Shown: positions 6,446 through 11,992, numbered from the stretch's first letter. The stretch: DNA of 12,095 nt from Candidatus Bathyarchaeota archaeon (GCA_030691555.1 JAUYEB010000281.1:1-12095), one strand, 5' to 3'. Made by a program: numbers and translations. Notes: a model not told the origin generated them from the sequence alone.

Positions 6446-7636
6446 TTGAAGTTCGGGGACATCGTTGGCGCCGCATGGGACGGGGTGAAGTCGCGCAAGT
6501 TCCGCTTCGCCCTCAACCTCATCGGCATACTCATCGGGTGCGCCGCCGTCACGGGCCTCGTCTCGATTACTCAGGGCCTCAGCGACAACATAAGCGGGCA
6601 GCTCCAGATATTCGGCCCGCAGAACATAATGGTCATCCCCGGGGGCTTCTCCGGCGGCGCCGTCTCCATGGGGACCCTGACGTACAAGGACCTGGCCACG
6701 GTCTCCAAGGTGGCCCACGTGGCCCTGGCGACACCCATCATCGCGAACAAGGCGGCCCAGTACACCGTCAGGGGCGAGGTCTACAGGGGGCAGATCTACG
6801 GCATAACCGAGGACTTCCAGAAGATAAACCAGAACGCCAAGATAACCGACGGCAGGTCGCTCGTCAGGAGCGACAGCGGGGTCGTCATAATAGGCGCCAA
6901 CGTCGCCTGGCCGCAGAGCGAGGACAAGCCCGTCCTCGGCGTCGGTGACAGGATAAGCCTCGAGGCACGCGTCGGCGACGAGACGAAGAGCATGACCGTC
7001 CGCGTGGTGGGCGTGCTGGAGAAGACGGGGGCTAGCTTCGGCGTGAACCTCGACGACTCCCTCGCCATGTCGGTGAGGGACGCGCAGCAGTTCTTCGAGA
7101 CCGGGAACGAGTTCTCCTACATAATGGCGCAGGCGGACTCCGTCGATAACGTGGCGTCGACTGCGGCCGCCATAAAGGCGAAGATGGGCAAGGGCTACAG
7201 CGCGGTCACCTACGAGTCGGCGAAGGGTGTCATGAACCAGGTGATAGGCTCCATCCAGGCCGTCCTCGGCGGCATCGCCGCGATAAGCCTCGTCGTCGCC
7301 GGCATCGGCATAATCAACACGATGACCATCAGCGTGATGGAGAGGACTAGGGAGATAGGCGTCCTGAAGGCGATAGGCGCGAGGAGCAGAAACGTCCTGA
7401 TGATGTTCATCTCGGAGGCCGTCTTCACTGGGCTGATAGGGGGGGTGATGGGGGTGCTGCTCGGCTTCTCACTCAGCGGCGTGATCGGTTCGGTGGTCGG
7501 CATATCGTCCGTGCCCTCCCTCACGATCGGGCTGATGGTGGTCGGCTTCGCGGTCTTGACCGCGACACTCTCGGGCATATACCCGGCGTGGAGGGCGGCT
7601 AACCTCAACCCGGTCGAGGCCCTGAGGTCAGAGTAG
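6446..7636 (+). CDS. MacB/FtsX-type ABC transporter permease
   Basis: A 396-residue integral membrane protein with the MacB layout: an N-terminal membrane helix at about 20-42 (FALNLIGILIGCAAVTGLV), a large extracytoplasmic MacB-like periplasmic core domain at about 45-260, and three helices in the C-terminal FtsX domain. The motif IINTMTISVMERTREIGVLKAIGA after the second helix, and PAWRAANLNPVEALRSE at the end, are the family hallmarks. The start is a TTG at 6446, supported by GGTGGG five bases upstream and by the correct MacB N-terminus (MKFGDIVGAAWDGVKSRKFR). It follows the secreted protein by 10 bases and closes the operon. Together with the ATPase it would form a dimeric mechanotransmission complex acting on an extracellular or envelope substrate. 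Its stop abuts the 3' end of the convergent tRNA-Gly. Confidence 0.92.
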   Translation: MKFGDIVGAAWDGVKSRKFRFALNLIGILIGCAAVTGLVSITQGLSDNISGQLQIFGPQNIMVIPGGFSGGAVSMGTLTYKDLATVSKVAHVALATPIIANKAAQYTVRGEVYRGQIYGITEDFQKINQNAKITDGRSLVRSDSGVVIIGANVAWPQSEDKPVLGVGDRISLEARVGDETKSMTVRVVGVLEKTGASFGVNLDDSLAMSVRDAQQFFETGNEFSYIMAQADSVDNVASTAAAIKAKMGKGYSAVTYESAKGVMNQVIGSIQAVLGGIAAISLVVAGIGIINTMTISVMERTREIGVLKAIGARSRNVLMMFISEAVFTGLIGGVMGVLLGFSLSGVIGSVVGISSVPSLTIGLMVVGFAVLTATLSGIYPAWRAANLNPVEALRSE

Positions 7637-7637
7637 G

Positions 7638-7730
7638 TGGTGCGGCCGCCGGGATTTGGACCCGGGTTACCAACTCTCCCCGAGAAGGGTCATGGGGGGC
7701 TGGAGTCTTACCAGGCTGGACCACGGCCGC
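7638..7730 (-). tRNA. tRNA-Gly(CCC) with a 17-base intron and encoded CCA
   Basis: Read on minus, a full cloverleaf is present. The acceptor stem is GCGGCCG/CGGCCGC with discriminator A and CCA encoded at 7640-7638. The D arm is GTCC-AGCCTGGTA-AGAC (C13-A22 mismatched). The anticodon stem is CCAGC/GTTGG with one G-T pair, followed by a 4-base variable loop and the T arm CCGGG-TCCAAAT-CCCGG. The anticodon loop is interrupted by an intron at 7692-7676 between positions 37 and 38. The canonical bulge-helix-bulge is formed by CCCC (32-35) pairing with intron GGGG, with bulges CA^T and AG^A. Splicing gives the loop CCCCCAA, so anticodon CCC. Position 33 is then C instead of the near-universal U. 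The alternative reading CCA (Trp) requires a non-canonical intron position and is less likely; the mature loop otherwise matches archaeal tRNA-Gly(CCC). Confidence 0.85.
7676..7692 (-). other. tRNA-Gly intron (bulge-helix-bulge)
   Basis: A 17-base intron after A37. The central helix is four G-C pairs, the bulges are three bases each, and the inner hairpin is weak (GA/TC with a six-base loop). It should be cut by the archaeal tRNA splicing endonuclease. Confidence 0.75.
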
Positions 7731-7910
7731 GCGATTACCAGAGTGGAAGACCCTCCCGATCTAATAAGTATGTCGAGAACAACCCCGGTCACGGCCTTTT
7801 ACCCATGCGAGCAAACTTAACAGAAAGAAGCATTATTCTTAAACAATTAAAGCAAACCCAACAACAGTTAAATACGTTGTTTGTCCTATTGGCTAAACGC
7901 TTAGGGCCGT
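7731..7910. promoter_or_regulatory. AT-rich spacer with the promoters of two divergent tRNA genes
   Basis: No convincing gene lies in these 180 bases, and the stretch from about 7800 on is far richer in A+T than the rest of the window. For tRNA-Gly (minus) the element TACTTATTAG around 7771-7780 is placed about 40 bases upstream of the mature 5' end. For tRNA-Lys (plus) TTAAATAC at 7868-7875 is placed 36-43 bases upstream. Both would give leaders of about 10-20 bases for RNase P to remove. A second AT-rich element (TTCTTAAACAATTAAA) is at about 7837-7852. Confidence 0.45.
7860..7881. repeat. Short inverted repeat around the tRNA-Lys TATA box
   Basis: Arms AACAAC (7860-7865) and GTTGTT (7876-7881) are perfect reverse complements, and the 10-base spacer is the presumed TATA box. 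The arms are short, so chance is possible; it could also be a regulator site. Confidence 0.35.
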
Positions 7911-8003
7911 GGGCCTGTAGCTCAGCAAGGAAGAGCGTCGGCCTTTTAGGACCTTAGGGTCGAAGAGAGCCGTTGGTCAGGGGTTCAAATCCCCTCAGGC
8001 CCG
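7911..8003 (+). tRNA. tRNA-Lys(UUU) with a 19-base intron
   Basis: A complete cloverleaf is seen. The acceptor stem is GGGCCTG/CAGGCCC with discriminator G, and the D arm is GCTC-AGCAAGGAA-GAGC. The anticodon stem is TCGGC/GCCGT, in which the outermost 27-43 pair is T-T. A 5-base variable loop and the T arm AGGGG-TTCAAAT-CCCCT follow. The anticodon loop C-T-TTT-A is interrupted after A37; the spliced loop is CTTTTAA, anticodon TTT. The intron (7949-7967) forms a canonical bulge-helix-bulge: loop bases CTTT pair with intron GAAG, bulges are TA^G and AG^A, and the inner helix is a perfect GACC/GGTC with loop TTAG. CCA is not encoded (CTC follows). Identity and structure are secure. Confidence 0.93.
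7949..7967 (+). other. tRNA-Lys intron (bulge-helix-bulge)
   Basis: A 19-base intron at 37/38 with a four-pair central helix (one G-T), two three-base bulges and a perfect four-pair inner hairpin. The 3' bulge AG^A is the same as in the tRNA-Gly intron nearby. Confidence 0.85.
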
Positions 8004-8029
8004 CTCCGCTTTGCAGAGGGGGATGAAAA

Positions 8030-8755
8030 ATGGCTGAAACGAGGGTTAGGGAACTAAAGTACCGCATGATGATCACGGACCTGCTGAAAGTCGCCAGCGA
8101 GAGCCACACCTACCAGGAGCTCAGTGACTTCCTCGGCCTCAGCCCGCCCATACTCAGCAGGTACATGAGGGGGCACGTCCTACCGAGCTATAATCGGGCC
8201 CAGGGCCTCTACGAGAAGCTCATGGAGATAACCGACATCAAGGCCGAGCTGAAGAAGAGGATCAACTTCGACGAGGAGGGATACTTCGACAACACTCCCC
8301 TCGTCTCTGAGATCACGTGGCTCAAGATCATGGCGAACTACGCGATGGAGAAGTTCGCGGGGCGCCGCGTCACCAAGATTCTCACAGCCGCAGTCGACGG
8401 CATACCCTGCTCCACCCTCGTCGCCAACCTCCTCGACGTGGACCTCCTCGTGGCGAAGGAGACCCGGGAGGTCGGCATCAACGAGTTCCTCGAAGAATCG
8501 TTCATCCCCAAGGGGTCGGCCATGCGGAAGACGATGTACGTCCCCAAGGCCTCCCTGAAGAAGAAGGACAGCATACTCATCATAGACGACGTCGTCCGCA
8601 GCGGCGAGACCATCAAGGCGCTCGTCGACCTCGTCAGGAACCAGCGCGCCGACATCGCCGGCATCTATATCCTAGTGGCGGTCGGCGACGAGTGGAAGAA
8701 GGACCTCGGGGAGATCATCAGCAAGGAGTCCTTCGAGGTGCTCATAGAACTGTGA
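8030..8755 (+). CDS. HTH-phosphoribosyltransferase regulator, GfcR-like
   Basis: A 241-residue protein with an N-terminal helix-turn-helix (about 27-50, TYQELSDFLGLSPPILSRYM) and a C-terminal type I phosphoribosyltransferase fold (about 95-241). The PRPP-binding motif ILIIDDVVRSGET is at 182-194 with both acidic residues intact. This arrangement is that of the archaeal regulator GfcR (studied in Haloferax as a regulator of sugar catabolism) and of annotated orotate-phosphoribosyltransferase-like regulators. Which genes it controls and which nucleotide or sugar phosphate it senses cannot be read here. The start ATG at 8030 is preceded by GAGGGGG at 8016-8022. The gene begins only 26 bases after tRNA-Lys, leaving no room for a separate TATA box outside the tRNA, so it may be cotranscribed with the tRNA. 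It ends 49 bases before rpo7. Confidence 0.82.
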   Translation: MAETRVRELKYRMMITDLLKVASESHTYQELSDFLGLSPPILSRYMRGHVLPSYNRAQGLYEKLMEITDIKAELKKRINFDEEGYFDNTPLVSEITWLKIMANYAMEKFAGRRVTKILTAAVDGIPCSTLVANLLDVDLLVAKETREVGINEFLEESFIPKGSAMRKTMYVPKASLKKKDSILIIDDVVRSGETIKALVDLVRNQRADIAGIYILVAVGDEWKKDLGEIISKESFEVLIEL

Positions 8756-8766
8756 GCTTCAACAAC

Positions 8767-8775
8767 GTTTTTATG
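8767..8775 (+). promoter_or_regulatory. TATA box of the rpo7 operon
   Basis: The element GTTTTTATG lies 30-38 bases before the rpo7 ATG at 8805, giving a transcript with few or no leader bases. It is the only good promoter before the five-gene operon. Confidence 0.6.
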
Positions 8776-8804
8776 AAGCACCCCGGCTAAATTGAGGCGA
8801 TGCG

Positions 8805-9380
8805 ATGTTCAACCTAATCACCCTTAAGGACACCATCAGGATCAGCCCGTCGAAGTTCGACCAACCCCTCGACACCGCGGCCTACGAGGAGCTTCGCGGC
8901 AAGTACGAGGGGCTCGTCGACGAGGACCTCGGCTACGTCATCTCCGTCATAAAGGTCGAGGTCAACCCCATAGGCCGCATCGTCCCGGGTGACGGTGGGA
9001 CCCACCATCAGGTCACATTCAGCATCATGACGTTCTTCCCGCAGCTGCAGGAGATCGTCGAGGGCGAGGTTGTTGAGGTCGCGGACTTCGGAACCTTCCT
9101 CAGGATAGGCCCCGTGGATGCGCTGCTCCACGTCAGCCAGCTGATGGATGACTTCATCAGCTACGACGAGAGGCAGGGAACCCTTCTAGGCAAGGAGAGC
9201 GGCCGCACGATAGGGAGGGGAGACCTCTTCAGGGTGAGGTTGGTCGCCGTGAGCTTCCCCAAGGGGAGGAGCTCCGGCAAGATCGGTGTCACGGCCCGCC
9301 AGCCCATGCTCGGCAAGCTCGATTGGATCGAGGCCGAGGTGAAGGCCATGGAGGCCCCCAAGGAGGAGAAGAAGAAGTAA
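8805..9380 (+). CDS. rpo7: DNA-directed RNA polymerase subunit Rpo7 (RpoE')
   Basis: A 191-residue subunit that forms the polymerase stalk with Rpo4 and helps open the promoter and bind nascent RNA. Residues 1-80 are the N-terminal tip domain (GYVISVIKVEVNPIGRIVPGDGGTHHQVTFSIMTF is almost canonical). Residues from about 83 form the S1/OB domain (EIVEGEVVEVADFGTFLRIGPVDALLHVSQL, later KIGVTARQPMLGKL). The last residues, APKEEKKK, are an added charged tail whose purine-rich codons run into the Spt4 start; the stop overlaps that start as TAATG. Start choice is fixed by the family N-terminus MFNLITLKDTIR. Confidence 0.96.
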   Translation: MFNLITLKDTIRISPSKFDQPLDTAAYEELRGKYEGLVDEDLGYVISVIKVEVNPIGRIVPGDGGTHHQVTFSIMTFFPQLQEIVEGEVVEVADFGTFLRIGPVDALLHVSQLMDDFISYDERQGTLLGKESGRTIGRGDLFRVRLVAVSFPKGRSSGKIGVTARQPMLGKLDWIEAEVKAMEAPKEEKKK

Positions 9381-9565
9381 TGCCGCAAAAAGCGTGTCGC
9401 GTCTGCAAAGTCGTCACCAGCGATAACGTCTGCCCGGTCTGCAAGGGCTCGGAGCTGAGCGAGGACTTCTTCGGCTTCGTGATAATCCTCGACGCTTCCA
9501 AGAGCCAGCTCGCCGAGAAGATGAAGATCAAAGAGGCGGGGCAGTACGCCCTCAAGATCCGTTAA
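9380..9565 (+). CDS. spt4: Transcription elongation factor Spt4 (RpoE'')
   Basis: A 61-residue zinc protein that pairs with Spt5 to keep RNA polymerase processive. Two CxxC pairs (C6/C9 and C18/C21, in ACRVCK and VCPVCKG) bind zinc. The remainder (SEDFFGFVIILDASKSQLAEKM, then GQYALKIR) is the conserved Spt4 core. The ATG overlaps the Rpo7 stop by one base, with AGGAGGAG 11-12 bases before it inside the Rpo7 tail codons. The longer upstream frame from 9323 is not used. Spt5 is not in this window. Confidence 0.95.
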   Translation: MPQKACRVCKVVTSDNVCPVCKGSELSEDFFGFVIILDASKSQLAEKMKIKEAGQYALKIR

Positions 9566-9617
9566 ACCAACCACCCCCGCCCCCCTCCCGATCAAGACGC
9601 TGCTTCTACCCGAATCC

Positions 9618-10106
9618 ATGCGAGGTGAGCTGAAGGCCCCCCTCGGGGAGCTATACCGGGGGGAGCCCGCGGACACGGTCGCGAGGCTGAAGAGGAAGCT
9701 TCGCGACCATCCCCCTCCACAATTCGCCGTCGTCGGCGACTTCGTAGCGGCCAACGTACTCGCGGCGGGACTCTCCCCCCACATCGTCGTCGTCGACAAC
9801 AAGACGCTGAGGATGGACGTGGAGCCCGTCAAGCATGGCCTGAAGGAAGTCTGTGTCCCGAACGAAGCGGCGACCATAAACGCCGAGGCCTGGCTGGCGT
9901 TGAGGGCCGCGGTAACGCTTAAAAGGAGGGTGGCGGTAGTCGTGGAAGGTGAAGAGGACCTCCTGGTCCTCCCGCTGTTGGCTGAGATGCCCATCGGGTC
10001 GGTGATAGCCTACGGCCAGCCCCACGAGGGGCTTGTTGTAGTGACCGTGTCCGAGGAGAGGCGGGACTGGGCGCGGGAATTCCTCAACCGAATGGAGATG
10101 AAATGA
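9618..10106 (+). CDS. GTP-dependent dephospho-CoA kinase (DUF359)
   Basis: A protein of at least 162 residues of the DUF359/COG1909 family, shown in Thermococcus to phosphorylate dephospho-CoA with GTP, the last step of coenzyme A synthesis. Recognisable parts are FAVVGDFVAANVLAAGLSPHIVVVDNKT, VPNEAATINAEAW, VVVEGEEDLLVLPLL and PIGSVIAYGQPHEGLVVV. Neighbours rpo7-spt4 and rps24e are the common archaeal context of this gene. The ATG at 9618 seems slightly internal: the six codons before it read LLLPES, the usual lead-in to RGELKAPLG, and no ATG, GTG or TTG exists just upstream in frame. Either a rare start (CTG 9600, ATC 9591) is used or the protein is a little short. It overlaps rps24e by ATGA. 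Confidence 0.88.
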   Translation: MRGELKAPLGELYRGEPADTVARLKRKLRDHPPPQFAVVGDFVAANVLAAGLSPHIVVVDNKTLRMDVEPVKHGLKEVCVPNEAATINAEAWLALRAAVTLKRRVAVVVEGEEDLLVLPLLAEMPIGSVIAYGQPHEGLVVVTVSEERRDWAREFLNRMEMK

Positions 10107-10447
10107 CAGTGAAGCTGGAGCTGACATCCACCAGGATCAACAAGGTGGTTGGTAGGAAGGAGTTAGCCTTCAAGATAGTTGAGGCCTCCACTCCGAGCAG
10201 AGCCGACGTGAGGCGTGAGATCTCGGTCCTGATGAGGACCGAGCCAGACAACGTCTACGTCCGCATATTAAACACAAAGTCGGGGACTAGGGTAACAACC
10301 GGCGTCGCCCACGTATACAGCGACGCGGCGACTGCCCTAGCTGTGGAGCCCAAGTACATAATCGCCCGCAACAAGGGGAAGGAGGCCGCGAAGGCTGAGG
10401 AGAAGCCGGCGGCAGCCCCTGCAGCGCCTGAGGAGGAGAAGAAGTAA
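10103..10447 (+). CDS. rps24e: 30S ribosomal protein S24e
   Basis: A 114-residue small-subunit protein. The S24e core spans about residues 1-90: the N-terminal strand VKLELTSTRINKVVGRKELAFKI, ASTPSRADVRREISVLM, then DNVYVRILNTKSGTRVTTGVAHVYSD. A charged Lys/Glu/Ala/Pro tail follows (EKPAAAPAAPEEEKK), longer than in many homologues. The start is coupled to the kinase stop (ATGA) and the stop to the S27ae start (TAATG). Confidence 0.95.
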   Translation: MTVKLELTSTRINKVVGRKELAFKIVEASTPSRADVRREISVLMRTEPDNVYVRILNTKSGTRVTTGVAHVYSDAATALAVEPKYIIARNKGKEAAKAEEKPAAAPAAPEEEKK

Positions 10448-10680
10448 TGGCCCAAGCACCACCACCCGCTAAGAAGCCCGCCGAGAAGAAGCCGGCTGAG
10501 AAGAAACCGACCAAGGGCGCCGACTCGATCTACAAGAAGTACGAGATCAAGGACGGCAAACTCGAACGGAAGAGGCCCTTCTGCAACAGGTGTGGACGCG
10601 GCTACTTCATGGCTGACCACGGCGACCGCTACACGTGCGGGAACTGCGGGTTCACCATGTTCAAATCAAAGACCGATTGA
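10447..10680 (+). CDS. rps27ae: 30S ribosomal protein S27ae
   Basis: A 77-residue zinc-ribbon protein of the small subunit. The C-terminal part is standard S27ae: YKKYEIKDGKLERKRPFCNRCG, with zinc ligands C46, C49, C64 and C67 (the second pair in TCGNCGF). Residues 1-26 are an extra Ala/Pro/Lys-rich extension containing a PAEKK repeat twice, making the protein longer than the archaeal form of about 50-65 residues. AGGAGGAG at the end of rps24e lies 8 bases before the ATG. It is the last gene of the operon; a T-rich tract follows. Confidence 0.95.
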   Translation: MAQAPPPAKKPAEKKPAEKKPTKGADSIYKKYEIKDGKLERKRPFCNRCGRGYFMADHGDRYTCGNCGFTMFKSKTD

Positions 10681-10708
10681 CAACTTCTCGGCACTGATTG
10701 AAGCCACT

Positions 10709-10718
10709 ATTTTTCCTT
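10709..10718 (+). terminator. T-rich terminator after rps27ae
   Basis: ATTTTTCCTT occurs 29 bases after the S27ae stop, on the non-template strand, followed by an AT-rich patch. Oligo-T tracts without a strong hairpin are sufficient terminators in Archaea. No stable stem precedes it. Confidence 0.5.
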
Positions 10719-10753
10719 AATTAGAAATCAAAGCATGCTCGACGCCCGAAGGG

Positions 10754-10761
10754 GTTAAATC
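10754..10761 (+). promoter_or_regulatory. TATA box of the DUF1805 gene
   Basis: GTTAAATC in the context AGGGGTTAAATCCC, 32-39 bases before the ATG at 10793; a leader of about ten bases is expected. No Shine-Dalgarno sequence is seen. Confidence 0.5.
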
Positions 10762-10792
10762 CCAAACTCCGAGCCTCATCTATCGACAAAAC

Positions 10793-11089
10793 ATGTTCGA
10801 GATTGAAAAGATCGAGATCGGAGGCAAGACCTTCCACGCAATGAAGTCGACGCTACCCGAAAACGCCCCCCCACTCCTCCTTATCAAGGGAGCCAAGGGA
10901 TACGTCATGTGCGGCTACCTAAACCTCGAGGCCGCCGAGAAGTTCGGCTCAGCAGCCGCGATTGTCAGCGGTGTCAAGACCTTCGAGGACGTCCTCAACG
11001 CCCCCATAAAGGCCGCGACGACGAAGGCGAAGAAGCTCGGCCTCGAACCAGGCAAGGTCGTAAAGGACGTCATAGCCGCACTCGGCTAG
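10793..11089 (+). CDS. DUF1805 domain protein (YunC-like)
   Basis: A 98-residue cytoplasmic protein whose pattern PPLLLIKGAKGYVMCGYLNLEAAEKFGSAAAIVSGVKTFEDVLNAPI is the DUF1805 core, followed by a Lys-rich helix (KAATTKAKKLGLEPG). The family is widespread in Archaea and Bacillus, with a solved fold for YunC but no established activity; the conserved GYVMCGYL stretch carries its one cysteine. The gene is monocistronic. Its stop lies in a CTAG shared with the convergent metallo-beta-lactamase gene. I infer no function from the neighbours. Confidence 0.85.
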   Translation: MFEIEKIEIGGKTFHAMKSTLPENAPPLLLIKGAKGYVMCGYLNLEAAEKFGSAAAIVSGVKTFEDVLNAPIKAATTKAKKLGLEPGKVVKDVIAALG

Positions 11090-11721
11090 ACGCCAACCAG
11101 TTCCTCCACCCTTCTTCTAGCGTTATTCAGGATATTCTTACCGTGGGATAGGAGTAGCTTGTCGAAGTCGTATTCGAGGAGTTTTCTGATCTCCCTGGTG
11201 GCCATCTCGGCGTCCTCGCTGTACTTTTTCTGCGGGGCGTACAGGTTGCCCTCATCGTCACCGAATATGGTGTCACCGACTATCATCATCTTCTCGCCAC
11301 GGAGGTAGAACGACAGGTTTCCCTTGGAATGGCCCGGGACGTGGACGATCTCTATCCCGCCGCATGCGTCGATGATGTCCCCCTGGCTGAGTCCCATGTC
11401 CGCCTCGACGCCGGTCTGCTCCTTTAAGGAATCCACGTCCCCGTCCCCGAGCATCACCTCCGGTCTACCCGTCAACTCCAACACCTTTTGGAGGTTCTCG
11501 ATGTGGTCGCCGTGCGCGTGTGTGATTAAGATCAGCTTGATGTCGTCCCACTTCTTGCCAATCCTCTTCAGTTCGTCACCTATATTCTTCAGACACTCCG
11601 AGGTGAACCCGACGTCTATGAGAATAAGCCCGCCATCGCATACGAGGATGTAGACCTCCGTGCTCAGGCCGTCCGCCTTAGCGACCTCAACGGCCCTTAC
11701 CCTATCAGTGATCTTAGTCAT
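11086..11721 (-). CDS. Metallo-beta-lactamase-fold hydrolase
   Basis: A 211-residue single-domain MBL-fold protein with all metal ligands present: HxHxDH at 68-73 (THAHGDH), H131 in VPGHSKGN, D150 in VGDT and H193 in LSHGK. The substrate is unknown; glyoxalase II-type thioester or lactone hydrolysis is possible. The start ATG at 11721 has a strong GGTGGATC ribosome binding site ending just before it. The reading frame stays open upstream to 11946 and would give a 286-residue product, but that front part is a neighbouring DUF167 gene joined to this frame by a frameshift, not a real fusion. It follows that gene by 14 bases and was probably cotranscribed with it. Confidence 0.88.
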   Translation of the reverse strand: MTKITDRVRAVEVAKADGLSTEVYILVCDGGLILIDVGFTSECLKNIGDELKRIGKKWDDIKLILITHAHGDHIENLQKVLELTGRPEVMLGDGDVDSLKEQTGVEADMGLSQGDIIDACGGIEIVHVPGHSKGNLSFYLRGEKMMIVGDTIFGDDEGNLYAPQKKYSEDAEMATREIRKLLEYDFDKLLLSHGKNILNNARRRVEELVGV

Positions 11722-11735
11722 TTGATCCACCCGCG

Positions 11736-11946
11736 CTACTCCATTACATCGATTATCTTGATCGTCGACGTTGCGCCAGAGACCAACGCGACTTGTTTGC
11801 CAAAATGCTTCTTCAAGAGTGAGGACGGCTTGATTCGCCTTGCCCTTCTTGGGCGGGGCCTTCACACAAACCAGATAGTGGCCATCAGCCGTCTCCTCGA
11901 CGCTGTCCTCTCGGGCACCCGGCTTGACGTCGACGGTGATCCGCAT
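11736..11946 (-). pseudogene. DUF167 (YggU-type) gene with a frameshift
   Basis: Reading minus from ATG 11946 gives MRITVDVKPGAREDSVEE and VKAPPKKGKANQAVLTL, the diagnostic first half of the DUF167/YggU family. After codon 44 (CTT, ending at 11815) the homologous reading moves to another frame: from 11813 it reads KKHFGKQVALVSGATSTIKI and ends IDVME with TAG at 11738-11736. The two halves together make the full domain of about 70 residues, lacking one residue at the junction. A two-base loss (for example CTTCTGAAG to CTTGAAG) explains it exactly. Without a shift, translation would run on into the metallo-beta-lactamase frame. It may be a recent pseudogene, an assembly error or a recoded gene. 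DUF167 function is unknown. Confidence 0.85.
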
Positions 11947-11968
11947 ATCTGTGGAGAATAAGCTTCGG

Positions 11969-11980
11969 GGTTAAAAGTGG
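11969..11980 (-). promoter_or_regulatory. TATA box of the DUF167-MBL unit
   Basis: Read on minus, CCACTTTTAACC lies 23-34 bases before the ATG at 11946, the standard position for a leaderless transcript. This suggests the unit starts here and does not depend on the gene ending at 11993. Confidence 0.55.
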
Positions 11981-11992
11981 CTAGGTCTTCGC

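Noticed and set aside
7792..7948. Ten-base CGGCCTTTTA at 7792-7801 repeated in the tRNA-Lys anticodon arm (7939-7948), considered as an attachment-site duplicate
   Set aside because: It is too short, it is not at the tRNA 3' end, and no integrase or other mobile gene is nearby.
7637..7957. 106-codon open frame between the permease and GfcR-like genes
   Set aside because: It runs through both tRNA genes and the AT-rich spacer; no start signal or coding character.
9161..9994. 277-codon minus-strand open frame across rpo7, spt4 and the kinase
   Set aside because: It lies antisense to three firmly identified genes and its translation is low-complexity with no family resemblance.
11086..11946. 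A genuine DUF167-metallo-beta-lactamase fusion protein
   Set aside because: The junction peptide is a wrong-frame reading of the conserved DUF167 second half, the in-frame DUF167 stop is present, and the MBL gene has its own ribosome binding site and ATG.
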